Below are positions 7,098 to 12,937 of a stretch of 15,756 nt of DNA, one piece after another (position 1 is the stretch's first letter; every line of letters starts with the position of its first letter). Under the pieces are notes generated by a model, which saw nothing but the letters and a program-made list of their open reading frames with translations, was not told the origin of the DNA and searched no databases. The position numbers and the translations under genes are program-made. The DNA is from Arthrobacter sp. (GTDB taxonomy: Bacteria > Actinomycetota > Actinomycetes > Actinomycetales > Micrococcaceae): NCBI GenBank assembly GCA_031178585.1, contig JAPSIT010000035.1, positions 1 to 15,756 of the forward strand. The letters run 5' to 3'.

Positions 7098-7127
7098 TTG
7101 GCAAAGAGGCGGGAAAATTTGTAGCCT
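7098..7127 (+). promoter_or_regulatory. Candidate promoter of the tRNA-Ala gene
   Basis: TTGGCA (7098-7103) and TAGCCT (7122-7127) are separated by 18 bases, a sound housekeeping -35/-10 pair, with an A/T-rich stretch between. Transcription would start near 7134, leaving about 60 bases of leader to be removed before the tRNA. Confidence 0.4.
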
Positions 7128-7139
7128 AGGGAAACCGGC

Positions 7140-7171
7140 GTTGCGGTTCTTGGGACAGAGGTTGCGGTTCT
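7140..7171. repeat. Direct repeat GTTGCGGTTCT, two copies 21 bp apart
   Basis: Identical 11-mers lie at 7140-7150 and 7161-7171, between the candidate tRNA promoter and the tRNA. The 21-bp period is two helical turns. No coding sequence covers it. It may be a binding site or a short duplication. Confidence 0.5.
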
Positions 7172-7192
7172 GAGGAATGAGTCAGCGTCCAC

Positions 7193-7265
7193 GGGGTTAT
7201 AGCTCAGTTGGTAGAGCGCTTCGTTCGCATCGAAGAGGTCAGGGGTTCGAATCCCCTTAGCTCCA
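7193..7265 (+). tRNA. tRNA-Ala, anticodon CGC
   Basis: All four arms fold over 73 bases: acceptor GGGGTTA/TAGCTCC, D-stem GCTC/GAGC, anticodon stem CTTCG/CGAAG with loop TTCGCAT (anticodon CGC), T-stem AGGGG/CCCCT with TTCGAAT loop, and discriminator A. The acceptor contains the G3:U70 wobble pair that identifies alanine tRNAs. CCA is not encoded. It reads GCG codons. Its 3' end is the repeated core of the putative island. Confidence 0.97.
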
Positions 7266-7267
7266 CA
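7254..7267 (+). repeat. Left attachment repeat (attL-like), 3' end of tRNA-Ala
   Basis: CCCTTAGCTCCACA covers the last 12 bases of the tRNA and two bases beyond it. The same 14 bases, same orientation, recur at 15461-15474. tRNA 3' ends are the classic integration site of tyrosine-recombinase elements, and the tRNA stays intact at one end. No integrase gene is visible. Confidence 0.75.
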
Positions 7268-7269
7268 AT

Positions 7270-7320
7270 GGTGGTGAGTCGAGACATCCTTCACGGATGA
7301 GTCGAGTCATCGGTAACACC
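7270..7320. mobile_element. IS-end-like repeat cluster beside the tRNA (relic)
   Basis: TGAGTCGAG occurs at 7275-7283 and 7298-7306, each followed by a similar A/TCATC step, with CATCC-N4-GGATG between them. Repeated GAGTCGAGACATC-like blocks near a terminus resemble transposase-binding ends of IS481/IS3-type elements of actinobacteria. No transposase ORF and no second end is visible, so at most this is a relic. The IS assignment comes from memory of such ends, not from a search. Confidence 0.35.
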
Positions 7321-7330
7321 CCGGTCTTAG

Positions 7331-7568
7331 ATGAACTGCTCCCCGGGGCCAGTTCAAAACGGTCGCTACCCGCCCCGGAACGCCGAAAGCACCTCGGAGC
7401 GGACGCTGGCGGTGTGGCTGCAGCGCCGGCGGAAAGACTCCAGAGCCGGGGCATTCGCACCCGCATATCCAACTAGACCCACAGAAAGCCGAGGCCTTTG
7501 ATATCGCCGTCCCGGGATGGCGGACAGGCAGCCAGCGCGGCCGGAGGGCCGAAAGCCACACTTCCTGA
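7331..7568 (+). pseudogene. Remnant of a helicase-associated (HA) domain protein, frameshifted
   Basis: From the ATG at 7331 one frame reads NGRYPPRNAESTSERTLAVW then LQRRRKDSRAGAF, the typical start of a helicase-associated domain repeat (W-L-x-x-x-R-(K/R) pattern). The match continues after about 7460 in another frame as LDPQKAEAFDIAVPGWRTG then RGRRAE, ending at TGA 7566. VPGWR.G..RGR is the usual C-terminus of this domain in actinobacterial HA proteins, which often accompany DEAD/DEAH helicases. The rest of the gene is missing, so this is a C-terminal fragment with at least one frameshift. It supports the view that this stretch is decaying acquired DNA. Confidence 0.5.
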
Positions 7569-7605
7569 CGAGCGTCGTGCTTGCTGTTTATCCCTGAACC
7601 GGAGG

Positions 7606-8240
7606 TCAGCCGCCTCCCCTGACGCTGGCCTTGATGTTCTCCAAGGCTGCCAGGTCGTCATCGCTGGGATCGGTACGGGTGATGGCGAGCGTCTGCACCA
7701 TATGGCCCAGGTCGACCGACGTGATCGTGTAGGTGTCCGTACTGACGGTCGGGGTGCCCCTGTGCTGGGGGTCCTCCAGATTGGTGAGCGCCGCGGTCAG
7801 CGTTCCGGGTTCCTCCAGGAGGGGCCGGCTGGCGTCCACTTGCAATCACCATCTTCCCGGCCCAGGAAGGTCGAGTACCGCGGCAGCACGAGAGACCATG
7901 GAGGGCGGCGGGGCGGGGTGCTCCTTCCAGGTGCGTCCTCGACAAGACCAGCTTTCAGCTCAGCGCGCCCGCCCCACGGCGACTGGAGGAACCGGAAAGT
8001 GCCGTCAATGCTGACTTCCCAGAAACCGCCCGGGAAGTACCGGAACGCGCCCCTCTTGCACTCCGGTCCGGAAGCGTCCCTGAACGTGGTGGCAAAGTCC
8101 CCGCATGGGCCGCGAGGCCGATCAGCTGCTGATGGTTCGGGATCCCGAAGAGAAGCGTAGACGCACTCCCAAACTATGGGTCGCGCATGATTCGGGTTAT
8201 GGCTTGGATCTGGTCCAACGCCCCTGGTAGTAGGCCGCGG
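7606..8240 (-). pseudogene. Unrecognised gene, probably decayed by frameshift
   Basis: Two minus-strand stretches in different frames have the GC-rich third positions expected of real genes here. The first is open from 8240 and carries an aromatic-rich segment (GAFRYFPGGFWEVSIDGTF, then RFLQSPWGG) at about 8070-7980. The second ends at 7606 and gives LTNLEDPQHRGTPTVSTDTY, TITSVDLGHMVQTLAITRT and DDDLAALENIKASVRGGG. They could form one protein of about 200 residues if a single frameshift lies near 7850-7900. No start codon with a ribosome-binding site is evident. I do not recognise the family. Coding character is moderately supported; unity of the two parts is inference. Confidence 0.35.
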
Positions 8241-8496
8241 TCAGGATGCTGAAGAGAAAAATGGCCAGCGATCTCCAGGCGCTCAGCGGAACGCGGACGC
8301 TGACGATGTGGACCAATCCCGGGACGGGGGAGGTGAGGAACCGCTCGTCCTTCGGCGTGACGTGAGCGCCTGACGCCAACTTGGTGCGGCGTGCATCGCC
8401 GGAAAGCAGGGGAATGAGGCCGAGGAGACACACACACCTAAGCGAGCACATAAATGATTTTTCAATCCAGCGGTGCAGGCATCTTTGATGAGTCAA
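8197..8496 (-). CDS. Possible small membrane protein, weakly supported
   Basis: A 99-codon frame carries a hydrophobic stretch near its N-terminus (CSLRCVCLLGLIPLLSGD, about residues 17-34) and a clear membrane-like helix near its C-terminus (WRSLAIFLFSILTAAYY, about 73-89). Codon use in the second half is GC-rich. An internal ATG at 8451 could be the true start. No ribosome-binding site is convincing and no family is recognised. It overlaps the decayed gene after it and is divergent from the amiS promoter, so it may be another fragment. Confidence 0.25.
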   Translation of the reverse strand: MTHQRCLHRWIEKSFMCSLRCVCLLGLIPLLSGDARRTKLASGAHVTPKDERFLTSPVPGLVHIVSVRVPLSAWRSLAIFLFSILTAAYYQGRWTRSKP

Positions 8497-8510
8497 CGCG
8501 AACCGTTGAC
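8492..8510 (+). promoter_or_regulatory. Operator-like inverted repeat over the amiS -35 box
   Basis: GTCAAC (8492-8497) and GTTGAC (8505-8510) are perfect inverted repeats around seven bases. The right arm overlaps the TTGACA -35 box, so a bound dimer would block RNA polymerase or contact it. No regulator gene is evident nearby. Confidence 0.5.
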
Positions 8511-8535
8511 ATGAAAGAAATTCCCAAAGTAGGCT
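8506..8535 (+). promoter_or_regulatory. Promoter of the amiS-fmdB-fmdA operon
   Basis: A consensus TTGACA (8506-8511) is followed after 18 bases by TAGGCT (8530-8535). Transcription would start near 8542, giving a leader of about 120 bases. ATAACC (8541-8546) and GGTTAT (8558-8563) could pair at the extreme 5' end of that transcript. Confidence 0.6.
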
Positions 8536-8586
8536 GTGGCATAACCAGCTAATGGTCGGTTATTCCTCCGATCCCGTGGCGTTTTA

Positions 8587-8616
8587 CGATTTCGTGCCAA
8601 CCGATTTCGCATCAAC
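8587..8616 (+). repeat. 15-bp tandem repeat in the amiS leader
   Basis: Unit one CGATTTCGTGCCAAC (8587-8601) and unit two CGATTTCGCATCAAC (8602-8616) agree at 12 of 15 bases, and a third CGA begins directly after. It lies between the promoter and the amiS start, in a stretch less GC-rich than the surroundings. It may bind a regulator or RNA-binding protein. Confidence 0.5.
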
Positions 8617-8660
8617 CGAGCTCTTCACAAAATCATCACCTGTATCGCAATGGAGCGAAC

Positions 8661-9296
8661 ATGGGCAGTGTCGGTTTACTGTACGTTGGAGCCGTCCTCT
8701 TTATCAACGGCTTGATGTTGATCGGATTGATTCCGGGCAAATCAGCGGCAATTCTCAACTTTTTCGTTGGAATCATGCAGGTGGTCTTCCCGACGATCAT
8801 TCTGCTACAGGCAAATAATGACCCATCGATTATTTTCGGTGCCGCTGGGCTTTACCTTTTCGGTTTCACCTATCTATACGTGGGGATCCTTCAGGTTACC
8901 GGGGTCAGCGGGGAGGGGCTGGGCTGGTTCTCGCTGTTCGTGGCCGCCTGCGCCGTGGCCATCGGTGTTCTCCAGTTCACTTCCGTGGATGATCCTGTGT
9001 TCGGCTCGATCTGGCTCATCTGGGCCGTGCTCTGGTTCCTGTTCTTCCTCGTTCTTGGCCTGCACAAAGAGACACTGACCCTCGCGACAGGCTGGTTCAC
9101 GATCTTTGTCAGCCATCTGACCGCGACCATCCCGGCATTCTTCCTGCTGCTTGACAGATATGAGACCAATACCACCAATGCGCTGGTCGTCGCAGCCTTG
9201 GGCGCAGTGTCCCTGGCGGTGGCATTCTTCCTGGCCCGCCGGGGCCTGCCCCACCGTAGGGCTGCGGAAGACACTGCAGCGGCCTCTGCAGCCTAG
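8661..9296 (+). CDS. amiS: AmiS/UreI-family amide/urea channel
   Basis: This 211-residue, very hydrophobic protein has six or seven membrane helices and opens with the family's N-terminal pattern (GSVGLLYVGAVLFINGLML, then NFFVGIMQVVFPT). The loop GAAGLYLFGFTYLYVGI and the WFSLFVAACA helix also fit. The AmiS/UreI family passes small amides or urea through the inner membrane; UreI is the acid-gated urea channel of Helicobacter. Next to a formamidase, formamide or another short amide is the likely solute. The ATG at 8661 has GGAG five bases before it. fmdB and fmdA follow on the same strand with gaps of 26 and 29 bases. Confidence 0.93.
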   Translation: MGSVGLLYVGAVLFINGLMLIGLIPGKSAAILNFFVGIMQVVFPTIILLQANNDPSIIFGAAGLYLFGFTYLYVGILQVTGVSGEGLGWFSLFVAACAVAIGVLQFTSVDDPVFGSIWLIWAVLWFLFFLVLGLHKETLTLATGWFTIFVSHLTATIPAFFLLLDRYETNTTNALVVAALGAVSLAVAFFLARRGLPHRRAAEDTAAASAA

Positions 9297-9322
9297 CGGC
9301 CGGACCAGGAAAGGAACCGTCC

Positions 9323-9610
9323 ATGCCCATTTACGAGTACCGGTGCCCGCAATGTTCGGTTTTCGAGGTGATCTGCGCGATGAGTGAAGCAACTGATTCT
9401 TCGCCTTGCCCCTCATGCCAGCAACCCGCTCCACGGAAAATGAGCACCCCTTACCTTTCACGCAGCGGCTCCGCTGAATTCCGACTGATCGACGCCACCA
9501 AACGCAGCGCCCACCAGCCTCAGGTCATTATGGAACTACCGGGGACGAAGAGAAAGAACACGCAACACTACACGACTAATCCGTTACATAAAAAGCTTCC
9601 GCGACCATAA
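9323..9610 (+). CDS. fmdB: FmdB-family zinc-ribbon protein of the formamidase operon
   Basis: The 95-residue protein has Cys8-x2-Cys11 and Cys29-x2-Cys32, at exactly the residue numbers of the Ruc-like protein at 3228-3518, with the opening MPIYEYRCPQC typical of FmdB. The remainder (from about 45) is polar and basic rather than Ala/Pro-rich. FmdB was named for its place in amide-utilisation operons and has been proposed to regulate or assist formamidase; its biochemical role is not settled. AAAGGA lies seven bases before the ATG. It sits between the channel and the enzyme, so all three should be on one mRNA. Confidence 0.9.
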   Translation: MPIYEYRCPQCSVFEVICAMSEATDSSPCPSCQQPAPRKMSTPYLSRSGSAEFRLIDATKRSAHQPQVIMELPGTKRKNTQHYTTNPLHKKLPRP

Positions 9611-9639
9611 CAGGACGAGATTCGATCACAGGAGACGAA

Positions 9640-10938
9640 ATGCCCGAGCTAATTTTCCCGCTTGACTCTTCGAAGAAATTTGAGGACCAGGAGAAAATCG
9701 GTCACAACCGATGGCACCCGGAGATCCCGCCTGTGGCAACGGTCAGGCCCGGCGATGTTTTCCGTGTGCATTGCCGCGAGTGGTTCGACGGCGCGATCGT
9801 CAATGACGATTCGGCCGAGGACATTCTCAACGCCCCATTGCTGACCGTCCACAAACTCAGCGGACCCTTCGCCGTCGAAGGGGCACAGCCGGGCGATCTG
9901 CTGATAGTGGACATTCTTGATGTAGGGCCGATCCCGCAGGAGGACTCCGGGCCGCTGGCCGGACAGGGCTGGGGCTATACCGGCATCTTCGCCACGAACA
10001 ACGGTGGCGGGTTCCTCACCGAGCAGTTCCCGGACGCCTACAAAGCCATCTGGGACTTCACCGGTCAGATTGCTTCATCCCGGCACGTTCCGGAAGTCTC
10101 GTTCACGGGGCTAATCCACCCCGGACTGATGGGCACAGCCCCGTCCGCGGAACTGCTGGCCAAATGGAACCGGCGCGAAGGGGACCTCATCGCCACCAAC
10201 CCAAACCGGGTTCCACCACTCGCGTTGCCTCCAAATCCTGAGCACGCCGTCCTGGGTAGCTTGCCGGAATCCGAATTCGACCGAGTGGCCGGGGAAGCGG
10301 CCCGTACCGCACCTCCACGCGAAAACGGCGGTAACCAGGACATCAAAAACCTCTCGAAGGGCACCAGGGTCTTCTATCCGGTCTTTGTGGACGGCGCGAA
10401 CCTTTCCATGGGTGACCTTCACTTCTCCCAGGGTGACGGTGAAATAACCTTCTGCGGCGCCATCGAAATGGGCGGCTTCCTGGATCTGCGGGTCGACCTA
10501 ATCAAGGGGGGCATGGACACCTACGGGGTAAGCGAAAACGCGATCTTCATGCCCGGCATCGTGGATCCGCGGTTCAGCGAATGGCTCGCGTTCTCTGGAA
10601 CATCGGTGACACTGGACGGTGAGCAGAAGTACCTTGATTCGCACCTTTCCTATCAGCGGGCCTGCCTGCACGCCATCGACTACCTGACCCGGTTCGGCTA
10701 CAGCCCAGAGCAGGCGTACTTGCTGCTCGGCGCCGCTCCGATCGAAGGCCGGCTCTCCGGCGTCGTGGACATCCCGAACTCGTGCTCCACCGTCTACCTG
10801 CCCACTGCGATCTTCGACTTTGACATCCGGCCCTCCGCCGCCGGCCCACACCAGGTAAAAGCGGGCATGGGCGCGCCCACGGCCAGCAACACGGCTCTGC
10901 CCGGTGCCGAGGGCTCCGATGCTGATGCCTCGTCTTAG
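9640..10938 (+). CDS. fmdA: Formamidase, FmdA/AmdA acetamidase-formamidase family (EC 3.5.1.49)
   Basis: The enzyme hydrolyses formamide to formate and ammonia, giving the cell nitrogen. The 432-residue product matches the family in length and carries its landmarks: HNRWHPEIPPVATVRPGDVF near the N-terminus, WFDGAIVNDD, KLSGPFAVEGAQPGDLLIVD, FTGLIHPGLMGTAPS, GNQDIKNLSKGTRVFYPVFV, LSMGDLHFSQGDGEI, then GFLDLRVDLIKGGM and GRLSGVVDIPNSC. No key block is missing, so the gene looks functional. The ATG has GGAG eight bases upstream. The last 25 residues are a Ser/Ala/Gly-rich tail that probably varies. Formamide as substrate follows from family and neighbours; some members prefer acetamide. Confidence 0.95.
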   Translation: MPELIFPLDSSKKFEDQEKIGHNRWHPEIPPVATVRPGDVFRVHCREWFDGAIVNDDSAEDILNAPLLTVHKLSGPFAVEGAQPGDLLIVDILDVGPIPQEDSGPLAGQGWGYTGIFATNNGGGFLTEQFPDAYKAIWDFTGQIASSRHVPEVSFTGLIHPGLMGTAPSAELLAKWNRREGDLIATNPNRVPPLALPPNPEHAVLGSLPESEFDRVAGEAARTAPPRENGGNQDIKNLSKGTRVFYPVFVDGANLSMGDLHFSQGDGEITFCGAIEMGGFLDLRVDLIKGGMDTYGVSENAIFMPGIVDPRFSEWLAFSGTSVTLDGEQKYLDSHLSYQRACLHAIDYLTRFGYSPEQAYLLLGAAPIEGRLSGVVDIPNSCSTVYLPTAIFDFDIRPSAAGPHQVKAGMGAPTASNTALPGAEGSDADASS

Positions 10939-11251
10939 CCGCTAAAACTGCCGGTGGCCGTATTTGAACCGGGGCGCGGTGCGGAAAACTCCTCGGCGCG
11001 CGATTTGGGCTCGAGTAACCCGGCGACGTCTCGATAGCATGCGCTACGCTTCCCGTGCACGGGGACAACCTGCCTCGGGCCCCTTCCAGGGGCGGCGCCG
11101 CTGCCCACCAAGGGTGACGGGCGGTCTGGTTCTGGGCGCAGATCAGGCGGCAGGATCTCGTGGAGCTCTGCAGGCAGTCCACCGGGACAGGTTCTGCTGA
11201 CCTGCACGGTTCCCCGCGAACGGGTGCTGCTCTCGCAGTTCGGTGACTGGC
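10939..11251 (+). other. Gene-poor gap after the formamidase operon
   Basis: No frame shows convincing coding character on either strand. The open frames here are arginine- or proline-rich shadows without ribosome-binding sites. A GC-rich palindrome (GCGGCGCCGC) lies near 11092, but no T-run follows, so it is not a clear terminator. Confidence 0.5.
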
Positions 11252-11542
11252 ATGCCGCCTAAACAGGAGTCCGCTGCTCATCGAAATCCCCGTGAGAGCG
11301 ACGAGGAGTACTGCGCCCGGCTGGAGCGCGCGTTCGAGGAGGTCGATGCCCGGATCAGCGCCGCCGGGACGGCGCGTGGGGCGGGGTACCGGCGCTGGCC
11401 GGAGGACCTGCGGACCGAGCTCGAGATGGGTTGGGAGTTCATCCTGGATTGGGGGAACTACGGGCGCTACGAATCCTGGCAGGCCACGGTGCACTGCCTG
11501 TACGAGGACGACGTCGTGGAGGCGGTCCGGCTCCAGCGCTGA
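11252..11542 (+). CDS. Small hypothetical protein
   Basis: A 96-residue acidic, soluble protein is encoded from the ATG at 11252; a GTG three codons earlier is an alternative. Sequence complexity is that of a real folded protein: DEEYCARLERAFEEVDARI looks helical and the C-terminal half is rich in aromatics (EMGWEFILDWGNYGRYESW), ending in VVEAVRLQR. Codon third positions are strongly G/C. There is no recognised domain, signal peptide or membrane segment. No clear ribosome-binding site precedes either start. Function unknown; it sits inside the putative island. Confidence 0.55.
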   Translation: MPPKQESAAHRNPRESDEEYCARLERAFEEVDARISAAGTARGAGYRRWPEDLRTELEMGWEFILDWGNYGRYESWQATVHCLYEDDVVEAVRLQR

Positions 11543-11649
11543 GCTGATGGATCACACGACTGGTTCCGGTAGATATTCCAGCTGGTTCCTTCGCATACGG
11601 AAGCATGCGTCCTTCCAGTGGTCGCCCCGCTTAGATCACTCTTGGCGCG

Positions 11650-11655
11650 TAAACT
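11650..11655 (+). promoter_or_regulatory. Candidate -10 box, leaderless, first microprotein
   Basis: TAAACT is followed by six bases and the ATG at 11662. The spacing is identical to that before the second microprotein at 11970. No ribosome-binding site is visible. Confidence 0.45.
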
Positions 11656-11661
11656 TGGTTC

Positions 11662-11883
11662 ATGCGCCCCGAGGAAGCGATCGCACTGGTGTTTGCGATG
11701 GCTATCATGTGGGCGGGAACGATTCTGGTGCTGCTGTCGGGGCTGGGCCGCCCCGAAAGGCGCGCCCGCCGTCAGGAACGGACAGCGGAACGGGCGGCCC
11801 AGCGGTTGCACCGGGTAACACCAGCGCGGCGGCTGGCTCACCGGCGAAGGCGGTTCCGCCGCGACCGAAGTCGAATCCGGTAG
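11662..11883 (+). CDS. Membrane microprotein 1 (EAIALVF family)
   Basis: This 73-residue protein starts MRPEEAIALVF, has one membrane helix at about residues 6-27 (ALVFAMAIMWAGTILVLLSG), then a strongly basic tail with ERRARRQERTAERAAQ and more Arg-rich sequence. The topology implies a single-pass protein with the charged tail in the cytoplasm by the positive-inside rule. It is clearly related to the 51-residue protein at 11970-12125: both share EAIALVF, W..(A/T)ILVLLS and a RRQER-type tail. I know no named family for it. Leaderless translation is suggested by TAAACT six bases upstream. A small membrane-acting peptide or signalling role is possible but unproven. Confidence 0.6.
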   Translation: MRPEEAIALVFAMAIMWAGTILVLLSGLGRPERRARRQERTAERAAQRLHRVTPARRLAHRRRRFRRDRSRIR

Positions 11884-11957
11884 AACTGCCTGCCTGCGTC
11901 GGATCGGCTGGCCTAGCAACAGCTTGATTTCCGGGCGCCTTTATACCCCTCCGGACC

Positions 11958-11963
11958 TAAAAT
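11958..11963 (+). promoter_or_regulatory. Candidate -10 box, leaderless, second microprotein
   Basis: TAAAAT is followed by six bases (TGCTGT) and the ATG at 11970. There is no ribosome-binding site in the intervening bases. Confidence 0.5.
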
Positions 11964-11969
11964 TGCTGT

Positions 11970-12125
11970 ATGGGCGGCCAAGAAGCGATTGCTTTGGTGT
12001 TTGTGCTTCTTGTCATCTGGGTCCTAGCGATCCTGGTGCTGCTGTCGCGTGTAGACCGCGACGAGAAGCGTGAGCGACGCCAGGAACGGAGAGCCAGTCG
12101 ACAGGCTGGGCATCATGCGCACTAA
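11970..12125 (+). CDS. Membrane microprotein 2 (EAIALVF family), 51 residues
   Basis: The frame ATG 11970 to TAA 12123-12125 encodes MGGQEAIALVFVLLVIWVLA, ILVLLSRVDRDEKRERRQER, then RASRQAGHHAH. One membrane helix spans about residues 6-25; the rest is a basic cytoplasmic tail ending in histidines. It is a diverged copy of the protein at 11662-11883, with the same start-proximal EAIALVF, the same helix length and the same RRQER block. The two genes are 86 bases apart and have the same TAnnnT-N6-ATG promoter arrangement. A tandem duplication is the simplest reading. Function unknown. Confidence 0.6.
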   Translation: MGGQEAIALVFVLLVIWVLAILVLLSRVDRDEKRERRQERRASRQAGHHAH

Positions 12126-12219
12126 GCAATGCGACCCCAAACGGCATAGCGTCTGACGGAGATGACGACACGCCAGACCGCTCCACCACCCTGTCCGTGG
12201 CTGGTGGGATCATGGCCGC

Positions 12220-12504
12220 ATGACGGCTCCAACAGTGGAAGCGGCAATCCACGACCTGATGGATCTCGCCTGGAATGTTGTCCACGGCCTGCTCGAGGAG
12301 CGGGGACTCCTCGGCGACGGTTTCTTCACTGAGGAGTACACCGGGATCCATTCCTGGGTGGACGGCTTTACCCGCTACACCATCGTCCACTCGCGCACCG
12401 TCGCGGTCCTGTTCGTGGACACACGGCCGGTGGACGCCGTCGTGTTTCACCACGACCTGCTCGGCGCAGACGACCCGAAAAGCTTCTTCGCAGTTCCTCA
12501 GTGA
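12220..12504 (+). CDS. Hypothetical protein, 94 residues
   Basis: The product starts MTAPTVEAAIHDLMDLAWNV and has a balanced composition with an aromatic middle (GFFTEEYTGIHSWVDGFTRY), then TIVHSRTVAVLFVDTRPVDA and VVFHHDLLG. Alternating hydrophobic stretches suggest a small alpha/beta domain. Codon third positions are G/C-rich. GGTGGGAT lies upstream of the ATG at a workable distance and may serve as a ribosome-binding site. No family is recognised and there is no signal or membrane segment. It lies just upstream of the nuclease pseudogene, but no joint role can be argued. Confidence 0.6.
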   Translation: MTAPTVEAAIHDLMDLAWNVVHGLLEERGLLGDGFFTEEYTGIHSWVDGFTRYTIVHSRTVAVLFVDTRPVDAVVFHHDLLGADDPKSFFAVPQ

Positions 12505-12615
12505 AAATGCTGCAGGCGGTAGCGACTCCACCTCGCATCTCGCTGGTCATTCCTGGTTCAGAGAAGTCTTTGCGACGGTAGCCGTGGCGATGGAAACTGT
12601 GAGAATCGGCGTGCG

Positions 12616-12937
12616 ATGGGTGCCGTTGCGTTTTGTGAGGCAAGGCCTGCCATTGAGGACCTTGCCGGCCGGGAAGGCTTCGATGAGAACTTCCTGTGCC
12701 ACGCGTGCGCTGCCTAGTCTGGCCGCCGCGGGCACGGTCCGGCTGCGGTACACGCACTTCTCGGTGCTGATGCGCCTAGACAAGCGCCTCGCGGCCGTGA
12801 CCGGGGTCGGCATTGACGGGGCGAAACTGATGGACTTGGACCGGGCGGGGATCAACTGGCGGCTGGATCCCCGGCCGCGGGAGGACCAGCAGACGGGGGA
12901 GCGGTGTCTACGCCCGCAATGACATCGACGCGGGCAC
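12616..12937 (+). pseudogene. DNA/RNA non-specific endonuclease (NUC family), frameshifted and truncated
   Basis: An N-terminal piece starting at the ATG at 12616 reads AREGFDENFL-like sequence (actual: AGREGFDENFLCHA) and hits a stop near 12717. The match resumes one frame over with LPSLAAAGTVRLRYTHFSVL, MRLDKRLAAVTGVGIDG, WRLDPRPREDQQTGE, and then a third frame gives VYARNDID followed by GH. This order is that of bacterial NUC-family nucleases (serratial nuclease type), whose catalytic histidine lies in DRGH. Here a missing base alters NDIDRGH at 12927-12937, and nothing after it matches the family, so the catalytic half is gone. At least three lesions make it a pseudogene. Confidence 0.7.

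Noticed and set aside
6872..7294. Minus-strand ORF of 140 codons containing GIRTPDL...ALYQLSYNP
   Set aside because: That peptide is the antisense translation of the tRNA gene, a well-known false protein in databases.
7498..8160. Plus-strand 220-codon ORF beyond the tRNA
   Set aside because: Codon third positions favour the minus strand over this stretch; the plus product is Arg/Gly/Ser-rich with no domain.
8552..8818. Possible leader peptide or alternative ORF ahead of amiS
   Set aside because: It runs in a different frame into amiS, has no ribosome-binding site, and loses protein-like composition where amiS begins.
10574..11494. Minus-strand 306-codon ORF running from the fmdA 3' end to the 11252 gene
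   Set aside because: Arg/Pro/Ser-rich shadow overlapping two better supported genes.
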